A stretch of 64,000 bases of DNA from Armatimonadota bacterium (GTDB lineage Bacteria > Armatimonadota > UBA5829), in the NCBI GenBank assembly GCA_023474015.1, contig JAMCYN010000098.1:1-64000 (forward strand), read 5' to 3'. Under the pieces are notes generated by a model. It was not told where the DNA came from, searched no databases, and was given only the letters and a program-made list of their open reading frames with translations. Position 1 is the first letter of the stretch; each line of letters starts with the position of its first letter. Shown here one piece after another: positions 51,674 to 59,228 of this stretch. A program made the translations under genes and the position numbers.

Positions 51674-52405
51674 ATGCCTCAAATAGTCTACCTGGATGAA
51701 GTCGGCTCGACTAACGACGTCGCCTTGGACCTTGCGCGGCGGGGGGAGCCTGAGGGAACCGTCGTCGCCGCCGGTCGGCAGCTTGCGGGCCGGGGGCGGC
51801 GCGGACGCGAGTGGTGGGACGAGCCCGGCGCCAGCGTGCTGATGAGCGTTCTGCTGTATCCGCGCCTTGCCGACGCCCCCAGGCTCGCGTTCGTGGCATC
51901 GGTGGCGGTGGCTGAGTGTATTAAGGAGATGTTCGGGCTGGAGGTCTCGCTCAAGTGGCCCAACGATGTGCTTGTCGGTGACAAGAAGCTCGGTGGGATA
52001 CTGGTCGAGACCGCGCCCGTGGGAGACCGCACCGCCGCCGTAGTCGGCATCGGGATCAATGTCGCCCAGCGCACGTTCCCCGTCGAGATCGCCGATACCG
52101 CGACCTCCATCGCCCTGGAATGCGAAGCCGTGCCCGATCTGGCAACTCTCACAGAACGCCTTGCCGAGAGCTTAATGGGCAATTACTCTCGATTTCTTGC
52201 CCATGGATTCGAGGAAATTACGGCCCATTGGCGGAAGTATATGTGGGGCGTGGGCTTAGGCGTTCAGATCAGCGCGGAGGGCGGCCTCATCGATGGGGTG
52301 ATACAAGGCGTGGACGACGGCGGCGCGCTCGTGATGCGTGATACATCCGGCGCGATCAGGGTAATCCACGCAGCGGATACGATCAAGACTAGCGTGCGCC
52401 ATTGA
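51674..52405 (+). CDS. birA: Biotin--[acetyl-CoA-carboxylase] ligase, without DNA-binding domain
   Basis: It attaches biotin to carrier proteins. The 243 residues begin directly with the catalytic domain: STNDVALDLA (about 12-21), AGRGRRGREWWDEPGASVLMS (the biotinyl-AMP loop, GRGRRG), LKWPNDVLVGDKKLGGILVE and GIGINVAQ. The N-terminal helix-turn-helix of bifunctional BirA is absent, so it cannot repress bioY. The ribosome site is weak; no better start was found. Confidence 0.9.
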   Translation: MPQIVYLDEVGSTNDVALDLARRGEPEGTVVAAGRQLAGRGRRGREWWDEPGASVLMSVLLYPRLADAPRLAFVASVAVAECIKEMFGLEVSLKWPNDVLVGDKKLGGILVETAPVGDRTAAVVGIGINVAQRTFPVEIADTATSIALECEAVPDLATLTERLAESLMGNYSRFLAHGFEEITAHWRKYMWGVGLGVQISAEGGLIDGVIQGVDDGGALVMRDTSGAIRVIHAADTIKTSVRH

Positions 52406-52410
52406 GGTAG

Positions 52411-52438
52411 GCTTCGGCTCCTTCGGAACCGAAGCAAC
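52411..52438. repeat. GTTGCTTCGG dispersed palindrome, copy 2 (inverted)
   Basis: GCTTCGGCTCCTTCGGAACC and GAAGCAAC: the inverse of 39610-39637 with one mismatch. It begins six bases after the birA stop. Confidence 0.65.
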
Positions 52439-52461
52439 TTTGGAACTGAGGTTGAAAGTAG

Positions 52462-53700
52462 ATGGGAAATATGAAAGCGATCCTCCTTATAGCCGACGGC
52501 CTGGGCGACCGGCCAATCAAGGAACTTGGGGACAAAACCCCGCTTGAAGTGGCCGAAAAGCCGAATTTGGACCGTCTTGCAAAAGAAGGAGAATGCGGGC
52601 TGATGGACCCAATAGCGCCGGGGGTCAGGGCCGGCAGCGATACATCGCACCTCGCGATTCTGGGCTACGATCCCTACAAATACTATACCGGGCGCGGGCC
52701 GTTCGAGGCGGCGGGCATCGGCATGGACGTGCGCAAGGGCGACATCGCGTTCCGCTGCAACTTCTCGACAGTCGATGATAATATGGTCATTACCGACCGC
52801 CGCGCGGGCCGCATCACCGGTGGCACCGACCAGCTTGCCGCTGCCGTAAATGGCATGAAAATCGACGGCATAGGGGTTCTCTTCAAGGAATCCGTCGCGC
52901 ACAGGGGCGCTCTGATTCTCAGGGCCGCCGATCTGGGGGCCAATATCACCGACACAGATCCTCACCACGAAGGAGCAGCGGTCCTAAAGAGCGAGGCCAT
53001 CGACCCGAACGATCCCGCCAGCGCCAGGACCGCCGCCGCAGTGAACGAGTTCGTGCGCAGGTCTTATGAGATACTCAAGCACCATCCCGTCAATAGAGAG
53101 CGAATCGCTCAGGGCCTTAACCCGGCCAATATCATCCTGCCGCGTGGAGGAGGTATCGGGCCGAATATCGAAAGTTTCGAGTCCGAGCATGGGCTGAAGG
53201 CGGCGTGTGTGGCCGAGACGGGCCTTATCAACGGCGTCGCGCGATACGTCGGGATGGATATCACCGAGGTTTCAGGAGCCACCGGCGGGCAGGATTCCAA
53301 TCTAATCAATATGGCGAAGGCGATTGTCGAACAGCTCGCGACTCACGATTTCGTGTTGTGCAACGTCAAGGGCGCCGATCTCGGCGGCCACGACAACAAC
53401 CCCCAGGCGAAGATCGATATGATCGCCAAACTCGACGAGATGGTCGGTTATCTTCTATCGAATATAGGCGATGGCACCTACCTGGCGCTGACCGCCGATC
53501 ATTCTACCCCGTGCGCCATAATGGACCACTCGGGCGATCCTGTGCCGATTGTATTTCACGGCGAGGGCGTGCGCACGGACAGGTGCGAGCGCTTTGACGA
53601 GCGATCCGTAACAGCCGGCGGCCTGGGCAGGATTCGGGGAATTGACGTTGTCAAGATTCTAACCCAGCTTATGAATGTGCAACAGAAGTTCGGAGCGTAA
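52462..53700 (+). CDS. apgM: 2,3-bisphosphoglycerate-independent phosphoglycerate mutase, archaeal type
   Basis: ApgM converts 3- to 2-phosphoglycerate in glycolysis. The 412 residues belong to the alkaline-phosphatase-like family: LLIADGLGDRP (about 8-18), GSDTSHLAILGYDPYKYYTGRGPFE (57-81), CNFSTVDDNMVITDRRAGR, HPVNRERIAQGLNPANIILPRGGG, and the metal-binding LTADHSTPC near the C-terminus. ApgM in place of GpmI is found in archaea and several bacterial phyla. It is transcribed alone between repeats. Confidence 0.93.
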   Translation: MGNMKAILLIADGLGDRPIKELGDKTPLEVAEKPNLDRLAKEGECGLMDPIAPGVRAGSDTSHLAILGYDPYKYYTGRGPFEAAGIGMDVRKGDIAFRCNFSTVDDNMVITDRRAGRITGGTDQLAAAVNGMKIDGIGVLFKESVAHRGALILRAADLGANITDTDPHHEGAAVLKSEAIDPNDPASARTAAAVNEFVRRSYEILKHHPVNRERIAQGLNPANIILPRGGGIGPNIESFESEHGLKAACVAETGLINGVARYVGMDITEVSGATGGQDSNLINMAKAIVEQLATHDFVLCNVKGADLGGHDNNPQAKIDMIAKLDEMVGYLLSNIGDGTYLALTADHSTPCAIMDHSGDPVPIVFHGEGVRTDRCERFDERSVTAGGLGRIRGIDVVKILTQLMNVQQKFGA

Positions 53701-53709
53701 GAGAAGGGA

Positions 53710-53799
53710 AATGCAGAATGCAGATTGCAGAATGCAGAATGAAGGGACCTTGCATCGGTAGGTTATTCTGCATTCTGCACTCATCATTCTGCATTCTTC
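53710..53799. repeat. Heptad cruciform element, full copy
   Basis: The left arm is AATGCAG, AATGCAG, ATTGCAG, AATGCAG, AATGAAG, GGACC. After an 11-base spacer, GGTT precedes ATTCTGC, ATTCTGC, ACTCATC, ATTCTGC, ATTCTTC. It is the clearest example of the two-arm structure, between apgM and rhaB. Confidence 0.85.
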
Positions 53800-53820
53800 C
53801 GTCATATTTGGTGAGGAAGC

Positions 53821-55299
53821 ATGGCAAAAAATTCCAAGTTTCTAGCGTTTGATTTCGGCGCAGAGAGCGGGCGCGCGCTGCTCGGCATTATAGAGGGTGG
53901 CAGGCTGCGGCTGGAAGAGATTCACAGGTTCTCCAACGGTCCGGTCTCCACGCTCGGCCACCTGCACTGGGATGTCTTGCGGCAGTTTCAGGATGTCAAG
54001 ACCGGGCTAAAGCTCGCGCTCCAGCAGACCGGCGGCGCAATCGATGGGATAGGCGTCGACACATGGGGCGTTGATTTCGGACTGTTGGGTGAGGACGGCG
54101 AACTGCTCGGCAACCCGTTCCACTATCGCGACAGCCGCACCGACGGGATGATGGACGAGGTCTTCGGCATCGTCCCGCGCGAGCAGGTCTACGAATCCAC
54201 CGGCATTCAGTTTATGCAGCTTAACACGCTCTACCAACTATACTCGATGGTAAAGAGCGGCTCCACCGCGCTCAAATCCGCCGCCACGCTGCTGTTCATG
54301 CCGAATTTGTTCAATTACTGGCTCACCGGCGTGAAGGCAAGCGAGTTCTCTATCGCCACGACTTCGCAGTGCTACGACCCGCGCAAGGGCGACTGGGCCT
54401 GGGGTATGCTGACCAAGCTCGGGATCCCGACTCATATTTTCCCCGCAATCGCTCAGCCGGGCGCGACTGTCGGGCCGCTTGCGAAGAGCTTGGTCAACGA
54501 GTTCGGAATGGGGGATGGGGTTTCGGTCATTGCCCCGGCCACACACGACACCGGCTGCGCGGTCGCTGCGGTCCCGGCTGCGGGTGATGATCACGCCTAT
54601 CTGAGCTCAGGAACGTGGTCGCTTATGGGCGCCGAGCTCGATCAGCCACTGATCAACAACAAAGCAATGGGGAGAAGCTTCACGAACGAAGGCGGGGTCG
54701 GCGGCAAGATCAGGTTCCTGCACAACATTATGGGCCTGTGGATCGTGCAGGAGTGCAGGCGCACATGGCTGGCCGCGGGCGAAGATCTCTCCTATGCGGA
54801 ACTGACGGCAATGGCGGGTGAGGCCGAGGGGTTCGTATCGGTGATCGACCCCAACGCGTCAGTTTTTCTCACCCCCGGCAACATGCCCGAGCGCATCCGG
54901 GAGTTCTGCCGACAGACCGATCAGCACGTTCCCGAATCCAAGGGTGAGATCGTGCGCTGCGCGCTCGACAGCCTCGCCCTCGCATATCGTGCCACGATTG
55001 AGGACCTCGACGACCTCCTGGGCCGTCGTCTTCAGCGAATACACATAGTCGGCGGAGGCACTCAGAACACGCTTCTCTCACAGCTTACAGCGGATACGAC
55101 AGGCACAACGGTCATCGCCGGCCCGGTCGAGGCAACAGCCATCGGCAACGTTCTGACGCAAGCCATCGGGAAGGGCCACGTGAAAGACCTCGTTGAGGCC
55201 AAGGAGATCGTGCGGAACTCGTTTGAGCTGGTGACGTATCAGCCTAGAGAGGCCGCTGCTATAGATAAGGCATACGGAGTGTTCAAGCAGGTCTGCTGA
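53821..55299 (+). CDS. rhaB: Rhamnulokinase-type sugar kinase
   Basis: A FGGY-family kinase phosphorylating a deoxyketose, most likely L-rhamnulose. The 492 residues have LAFDFGAESGRALLG (about 8-22), GVDTWGVDFGLL, NPFHYRDSRTDG, HDTGCAVAAVP, LSSGTWSLMGAE and IHIVGGGTQNTLLSQLTAD. The AESGR form at the ATP site is typical of rhamnulokinases. No isomerase or aldolase gene is adjacent, so the pathway is split or elsewhere. L-fuculokinase activity cannot be excluded. Confidence 0.85.
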   Translation: MAKNSKFLAFDFGAESGRALLGIIEGGRLRLEEIHRFSNGPVSTLGHLHWDVLRQFQDVKTGLKLALQQTGGAIDGIGVDTWGVDFGLLGEDGELLGNPFHYRDSRTDGMMDEVFGIVPREQVYESTGIQFMQLNTLYQLYSMVKSGSTALKSAATLLFMPNLFNYWLTGVKASEFSIATTSQCYDPRKGDWAWGMLTKLGIPTHIFPAIAQPGATVGPLAKSLVNEFGMGDGVSVIAPATHDTGCAVAAVPAAGDDHAYLSSGTWSLMGAELDQPLINNKAMGRSFTNEGGVGGKIRFLHNIMGLWIVQECRRTWLAAGEDLSYAELTAMAGEAEGFVSVIDPNASVFLTPGNMPERIREFCRQTDQHVPESKGEIVRCALDSLALAYRATIEDLDDLLGRRLQRIHIVGGGTQNTLLSQLTADTTGTTVIAGPVEATAIGNVLTQAIGKGHVKDLVEAKEIVRNSFELVTYQPREAAAIDKAYGVFKQVC

Positions 55300-55320
55300 C
55301 ACAACTGCTCTCGCAATGAC

Positions 55321-55344
55321 GACAGTCCGGTCCTCCGGACTGTC
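55321..55344 (+). terminator. 10-bp hairpin after rhaB
   Basis: GACAGTCCGG and CCGGACTGTC around TCCT. AAACTTT follows rather than a clean U-tract. A half heptad block (CAATTCG, CAATCCA, ATATTTC, CAATCCC, CAATCTC; 55353-55387) comes next. Confidence 0.55.
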
Positions 55345-55350
55345 AAACTT

Positions 55351-55560
55351 TCAATTCGCAATCCAATATTTCCAATCCCCAATCTCCTTCCGCACTTCAG
55401 CTTGTTTGACTTCCTTGTTATGTTTTTCAACAGGGCTGACATTAGCACGCTCCGACTGTTTCCCTAACCGGTACATGTGGGTATCTCCATCGCGGATACT
55501 TCTGTATCTGTGACAATTCCGGCATAGCTCGACAAATGATTGGCAATTTGAATTAATGTC
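55351..55560 (-). pseudogene. Possible fragment of an HNH-type gene
   Basis: The minus strand encodes FVELCRNCHRYRS, like the second half of an HNH endonuclease zinc site (LCxxCH). A charged tail follows, ending KEIGDWKYWIAN; those last residues come from a heptad repeat. No start codon or first half of the domain is present, and the frame continues upstream only as antisense of the KGG gene. Probably a remnant; the call is tentative. Confidence 0.3.
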
Positions 55561-55591
55561 GAGATACAACCTTTTGGGAGGGGGTGACCTC

Positions 55592-55930
55592 ATGGCCGAG
55601 GAGAAACCTGGACCTCGCCGCGGCTCGACGGGCGCCAGAAAGATCGCCGAGGCGCACCGGGGTTCGCACGAGCACGATTTATCAGGTGGTTTTGCCGCCA
55701 ATCCCCAGCTGGCCAAAGAGGCCGGGCGCAAAGGTGGCGAAGCTGTAAAACGCAAGTATGGGCCGCAGTTCTACCGGGAAATCGGCAAGAAAGGCGGTGA
55801 AACTGTCAAACAAGAGCGCGGGTCCGAGTTTTATGCGGAAATCGGCCGGCGCGGAGGCGAAATGCGAAGCTCTCGAATGAAAGAGAGACTAGCGGAAGAA
55901 GGCAAAGAACAGAAACAGTCCAAAAAATAG
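55592..55930 (+). CDS. KGG-repeat stress-type protein
   Basis: This 112-residue, highly charged protein has three to four short repeats of the form (E)AGRKGGEA, IGKKGGET and IGRRGGEM, each preceded by an aromatic/acidic segment such as QFYREIG and EFYAEIG. This matches the KGG (stress-induced, GsiB/YciG-like) family of hydrophilic proteins linked to desiccation, acid or general stress. GGGAGGGGGTG precedes ATG 55592. It is transcribed alone. Confidence 0.82.
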   Translation: MAEEKPGPRRGSTGARKIAEAHRGSHEHDLSGGFAANPQLAKEAGRKGGEAVKRKYGPQFYREIGKKGGETVKQERGSEFYAEIGRRGGEMRSSRMKERLAEEGKEQKQSKK

Positions 55931-55997
55931 CGAACTTCCGGCCTGTGTATATGCCTCAAGTAGTGTGCGAGCGCGTCGGTTAAGCCCGGCGCGCTCC

Positions 55998-57215
55998 TCA
56001 TTTGCCCACTCGGTCTGTTGGCACATCATAATTCCTTATGCCGGCGACCTGGACAATATAGCTGAACAACACCAGCGCGGCCGCTGCCAGAAACAACTGC
56101 TTCATCGACATAACGTGACCGTCCACCAGAGCCGCCCCCACGACCGGCCCGACAATCCCCCGAATAGCGAGCAGGCTGGCGAATATCGCCTGGTAGTGCG
56201 TGATCTGATCGTCCGGAGCGTAGTGCAATATGCCGGTAAAATACGATAGATCAAGTCCTGAGCTAACCCATCCCATTAACGCCATCGCCGGAAGCAGCAT
56301 CCACGCCTGGGACGACACGCAATAGAACAGCGGAACCAGCCCCAGGAACAGCGCGTTGATTGCGACCACCTCCACCGGTTTCTTGCGGTCTACGTGGTGA
56401 CCCCAGTAGAAGTAGCCGTACGTTGCCACGGCCTGAGTCAGCACTGAATAGATACCAGCCCACCGGGTGTCCACGCCCAGGACATCGACCTGGAATATCG
56501 CGCTGATCGGGAGTATCATGTATAGCGCCCCGCCGGATATGAACGTGCCCGCGCAGAACCATCGAAATCCCCCGTCTTCTTTCAGAATCTGAAAGGCGCT
56601 CCGCGTAAGCTCACCCATGGAGAGGTTCGAATCGCCGGAATCATCACTCACGGGAATGGCGTTGAACACAAGCGCCGAAGCGATCCCAAACAAGCCCGCG
56701 ATTGGAAAAACGTAGCGGTAGCTGACGAGATGCAGAAGAGGTCCGGCGATCCCGCTTACGATGATCATCGCGAACATAATGCCGACCCGCGCGTAGCCCA
56801 TCAAGCGCCCGCGGTCGCCGTCGGGATAAATCTCCTTCATTAGGGCGGAGTATGCCGGTCCCGCGATCGAACATATCACCCAAAACATCGCTATGATAGC
56901 AACGAATGAGTGCGCCGTATTCGCGAACAGCATGGCGATCAGCAACGCGCGGCCCACGATCCACGCCCACGTCGCAAACGGCATCTTGGGCCGCCCCGCC
57001 ATCAGGCTTACCCAGATAATCGACAGTACCCCGCCCGCCACAGGAGCCATCGTGATGATGCTGATCTCCAGCGCGCTCGCCCTGAGCTGCTCCCTCGCGA
57101 TCACGGCGAAGAACGGGCCGGTCAGCCCAAACGTCACCGCGAATAATATTCCCGACAGAACATCCTTACGATATGCGCCGCGCACCTTCGACGGCACTCT
57201 ACTAATAAAAAACAC
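55998..57215 (-). CDS. Major facilitator superfamily transporter
   Basis: This 405-residue protein has twelve predicted helices. After helix 2 it has the loop WVSLMAGRPKMPFATWAWIVGRALL, a variant of the MFS loop 2-3 motif, and helix 4-5 shows IAGPAYSALMKEIYPDGDRGRLMGY, typical of drug- or sugar-type MFS carriers. The second half has WGHHVDRKKPVEVV as the equivalent loop. The substrate is unknown. The GTG start has GGGG upstream. It lies 82 bases after serA on the same strand. Confidence 0.82.
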   Translation of the reverse strand: MFFISRVPSKVRGAYRKDVLSGILFAVTFGLTGPFFAVIAREQLRASALEISIITMAPVAGGVLSIIWVSLMAGRPKMPFATWAWIVGRALLIAMLFANTAHSFVAIIAMFWVICSIAGPAYSALMKEIYPDGDRGRLMGYARVGIMFAMIIVSGIAGPLLHLVSYRYVFPIAGLFGIASALVFNAIPVSDDSGDSNLSMGELTRSAFQILKEDGGFRWFCAGTFISGGALYMILPISAIFQVDVLGVDTRWAGIYSVLTQAVATYGYFYWGHHVDRKKPVEVVAINALFLGLVPLFYCVSSQAWMLLPAMALMGWVSSGLDLSYFTGILHYAPDDQITHYQAIFASLLAIRGIVGPVVGAALVDGHVMSMKQLFLAAAALVLFSYIVQVAGIRNYDVPTDRVGK

Positions 57216-57233
57216 GGTAACCCCTGAAACACA

Positions 57234-57259
57234 GGCTCGTCCACAAGTTCGGACGAGCC
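57234..57259 (-). terminator. Hairpin between serA and the MFS gene
   Basis: GGCTCGTCC and GGACGAGCC form a 9-bp stem with an 8-base loop, about 40 bases after the serA stop on the minus strand. There is no strong U-tract, so it could reduce rather than end transcription into the transporter gene. Confidence 0.5.
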
Positions 57260-57296
57260 CACGTATTTCTTGCTATCAAATCCTGAGTACTTCAGG

Positions 57297-58880
57297 CTAC
57301 TGCAGCTGCACCTGCTTGACACTGTCTATGCCGGGGATCTTTGCGATGTTCTCTAATATGTCGGCGGGAACTTCACTGTCCACGTTGAGCACCATAATTG
57401 CCCGCTTGCCGGCGTTCTTGCGGCCGAGGTGCATACTGGCAATGTTGATCTTTCGGTCGCCCAGCAGCGTCCCCACCTGGCCGATTATACCCGGTTTGTC
57501 GGTGTGAGGCGACACAAGGACATAGCCTTCGGGAATCAGATCGATTGGGAACTCGCCCATCTTCACCACGCGCATGTCCTTTGCCCCGAATAGCGTGCCG
57601 CTCACCTCGTTGACGCCCTTATCGGTAACGACGCTAACGGTCAGCAGCGATGCGTAGTCGGGCACTTCCCGGGTCTTGCTGTCGACGACCTCGATGCCCC
57701 TGGACTTGGCAATGATCGGAGCGTTGACCGGGTTCACCGCCTCGCCCAGCACGGGTCGCAGCAGGCCGACAAGCACCTGGCGCGTGATCGGACCGGTTTC
57801 CACTCCGGCAAGCTCGCCGCTGTATCGGACCTCAATCTTCGACGGCCGCCCCTCGGTGGTCTGCGCCGCCAGCGACGCCAGACGCTCCGCCAGAGGCAGA
57901 TACGGCTGCACAGCCGCCAGCACCTCCGGGGACAGCGCGGGCATATTCACCGCCGAGCGTGCCGACCGCCCCTGGAATACATCCACAATCTGCTCGGCCA
58001 CATCGATAGCCACGTTCGTCTGGGCCTCCTCGGTGGAAGCGCCAAGATGGGGGGTGGCCACAACGTTCGGCAGGTCAAAAAGCTCGCTGGAGAAATCCGG
58101 CGGCTCCGTGACATATACATCCAACGCCGCCCCGGCGCACTTTCCACTCTTCAGCGCGGCAATCAGCGCCGCGTCATCGATGATGCCGCCGCGCGCGCAG
58201 TTGACTATCCGCACGCCGTCCTTCATCATAGCAAACTGTTTCGCCGAGATCATCCCCAGCGTCTCTTTGTTCTTGGGAAGATGGAGCGATATATAATCGG
58301 CGCGCTTGTAGCAGTCGTTAAGCTCGACAAGCTCGACCCCCAGCGCGGCGGCGGCGTCCTTGCCCAGGAACGGATCATACGCGATAACCTTCATCCCGAA
58401 CGCCTGCATGCGCTTGGCAACTTCCTGACCGATCTTACCAAGCCCAAGGATACCGAGCGTCTTATTGTAGACCTCGTTGCCGACGTACTTGCTGCGGTTC
58501 CATTCTTTCTTGGTCATCGAGCAGTGCGCCTGCGCGATGTTTCTGGAGAGCGCGAGCACAAGGCCCACCGCAAGCTCCGCCGCAGCCAGCGTATTCCCTC
58601 CGGGGCTGTTGACCACGATCACGCCCTTTTCGGTGGCGACGGGGACATCGACATTATCGACCCCCACACCCGCGCGCCCGATGATCTTGAGCTTTTTCGC
58701 CGCATCAAGCACCTTGGCCGTCACCTGAGTGCTGCTGCGGATGACCAGCGCGTCGTAGTCGCCGATAATCTTACACAACTCATCCTCGGAAAGACCGGTG
58801 TTGACATCAACCTCCGCCACCGGCTTGAGTATTTCTATCCCTTCCTTCGCCAGCTTGTCACTAACCAATACCTTCGGCAT
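57297..58880 (-). CDS. serA: D-3-phosphoglycerate dehydrogenase
   Basis: First enzyme of serine synthesis. The 527-residue long form has the catalytic/NAD domain (GRAGVGVDNVDV, LGILGLGKIGQEVAKRM, CARGGIIDDAAL, catalytic His in TPHLGASTEEAQ), an allosteric substrate-binding domain (RPSKIEVRYSGELAG) and a C-terminal ACT domain (HTDKPGIIGQVGTLLGDRKINIASMHLGR) that usually senses serine. AGGAGG lies 8 bases before the ATG. Confidence 0.96.
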   Translation of the reverse strand: MPKVLVSDKLAKEGIEILKPVAEVDVNTGLSEDELCKIIGDYDALVIRSSTQVTAKVLDAAKKLKIIGRAGVGVDNVDVPVATEKGVIVVNSPGGNTLAAAELAVGLVLALSRNIAQAHCSMTKKEWNRSKYVGNEVYNKTLGILGLGKIGQEVAKRMQAFGMKVIAYDPFLGKDAAAALGVELVELNDCYKRADYISLHLPKNKETLGMISAKQFAMMKDGVRIVNCARGGIIDDAALIAALKSGKCAGAALDVYVTEPPDFSSELFDLPNVVATPHLGASTEEAQTNVAIDVAEQIVDVFQGRSARSAVNMPALSPEVLAAVQPYLPLAERLASLAAQTTEGRPSKIEVRYSGELAGVETGPITRQVLVGLLRPVLGEAVNPVNAPIIAKSRGIEVVDSKTREVPDYASLLTVSVVTDKGVNEVSGTLFGAKDMRVVKMGEFPIDLIPEGYVLVSPHTDKPGIIGQVGTLLGDRKINIASMHLGRKNAGKRAIMVLNVDSEVPADILENIAKIPGIDSVKQVQLQ

Positions 58881-58960
58881 GCCGTAAGCCTCCTGTGATA
58901 ACCCCGCAAGGTGCCTTCTGAGACTTTCTTAGACAAAGGGACTCACAAACCCTTCCTCGG

Positions 58961-59091
58961 CTTTTGAATCGCGAATGACACGAAAGGGAAGGGGATTTTC
59001 ACCACGAAAGCCCGAAAAGACGAAAACACGAAATAGGGAATAGATGTAGAGGCACGGTACACCGTAGGCCCTGAGTAGCCCAGTAGGAGTT
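58961..59091. repeat. Octad CGAAA repeat with 30-base inverted match to 38035
   Basis: CACGAAAG, CCCGAAAA, GACGAAAA, CACGAAAT (59003-59034) keep an 8-base period; GAATCGCGAATGACACGAAAGG precedes them. Positions 59062-59091 are the exact inverse of 38035-38064, so the two loci share a longer composite element. The rest of the gap to 59228 holds several GC hairpins and no gene. Confidence 0.7.
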
Positions 59092-59228
59092 GGCTGCCAT
59101 TGAGAAGTTTGGTGGGCGTACGAAGGGCCGGGTAAGTCTGCATCAGGGCCTGTACCTTCGCAATCGCCCTTCGATACGCCCTTTGGGACTACTAGGGCTT
59201 ACGGGGGTACTACCCCAAGACCAAAGGC

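Noticed and set aside
53710..53799. CRISPR-like array
   Set aside because: Units are 7 bases and contiguous with no spacers; no cas genes nearby.
55556..55591. Longer start for the KGG protein (MSRYNLLGGGDL)
   Set aside because: These codons include the ribosome site GGGAGGGGGTG used by ATG 55592.
57676..58898. Long plus-strand frames opposite serA
   Set aside because: Antisense shadows caused by GC-rich codon usage.
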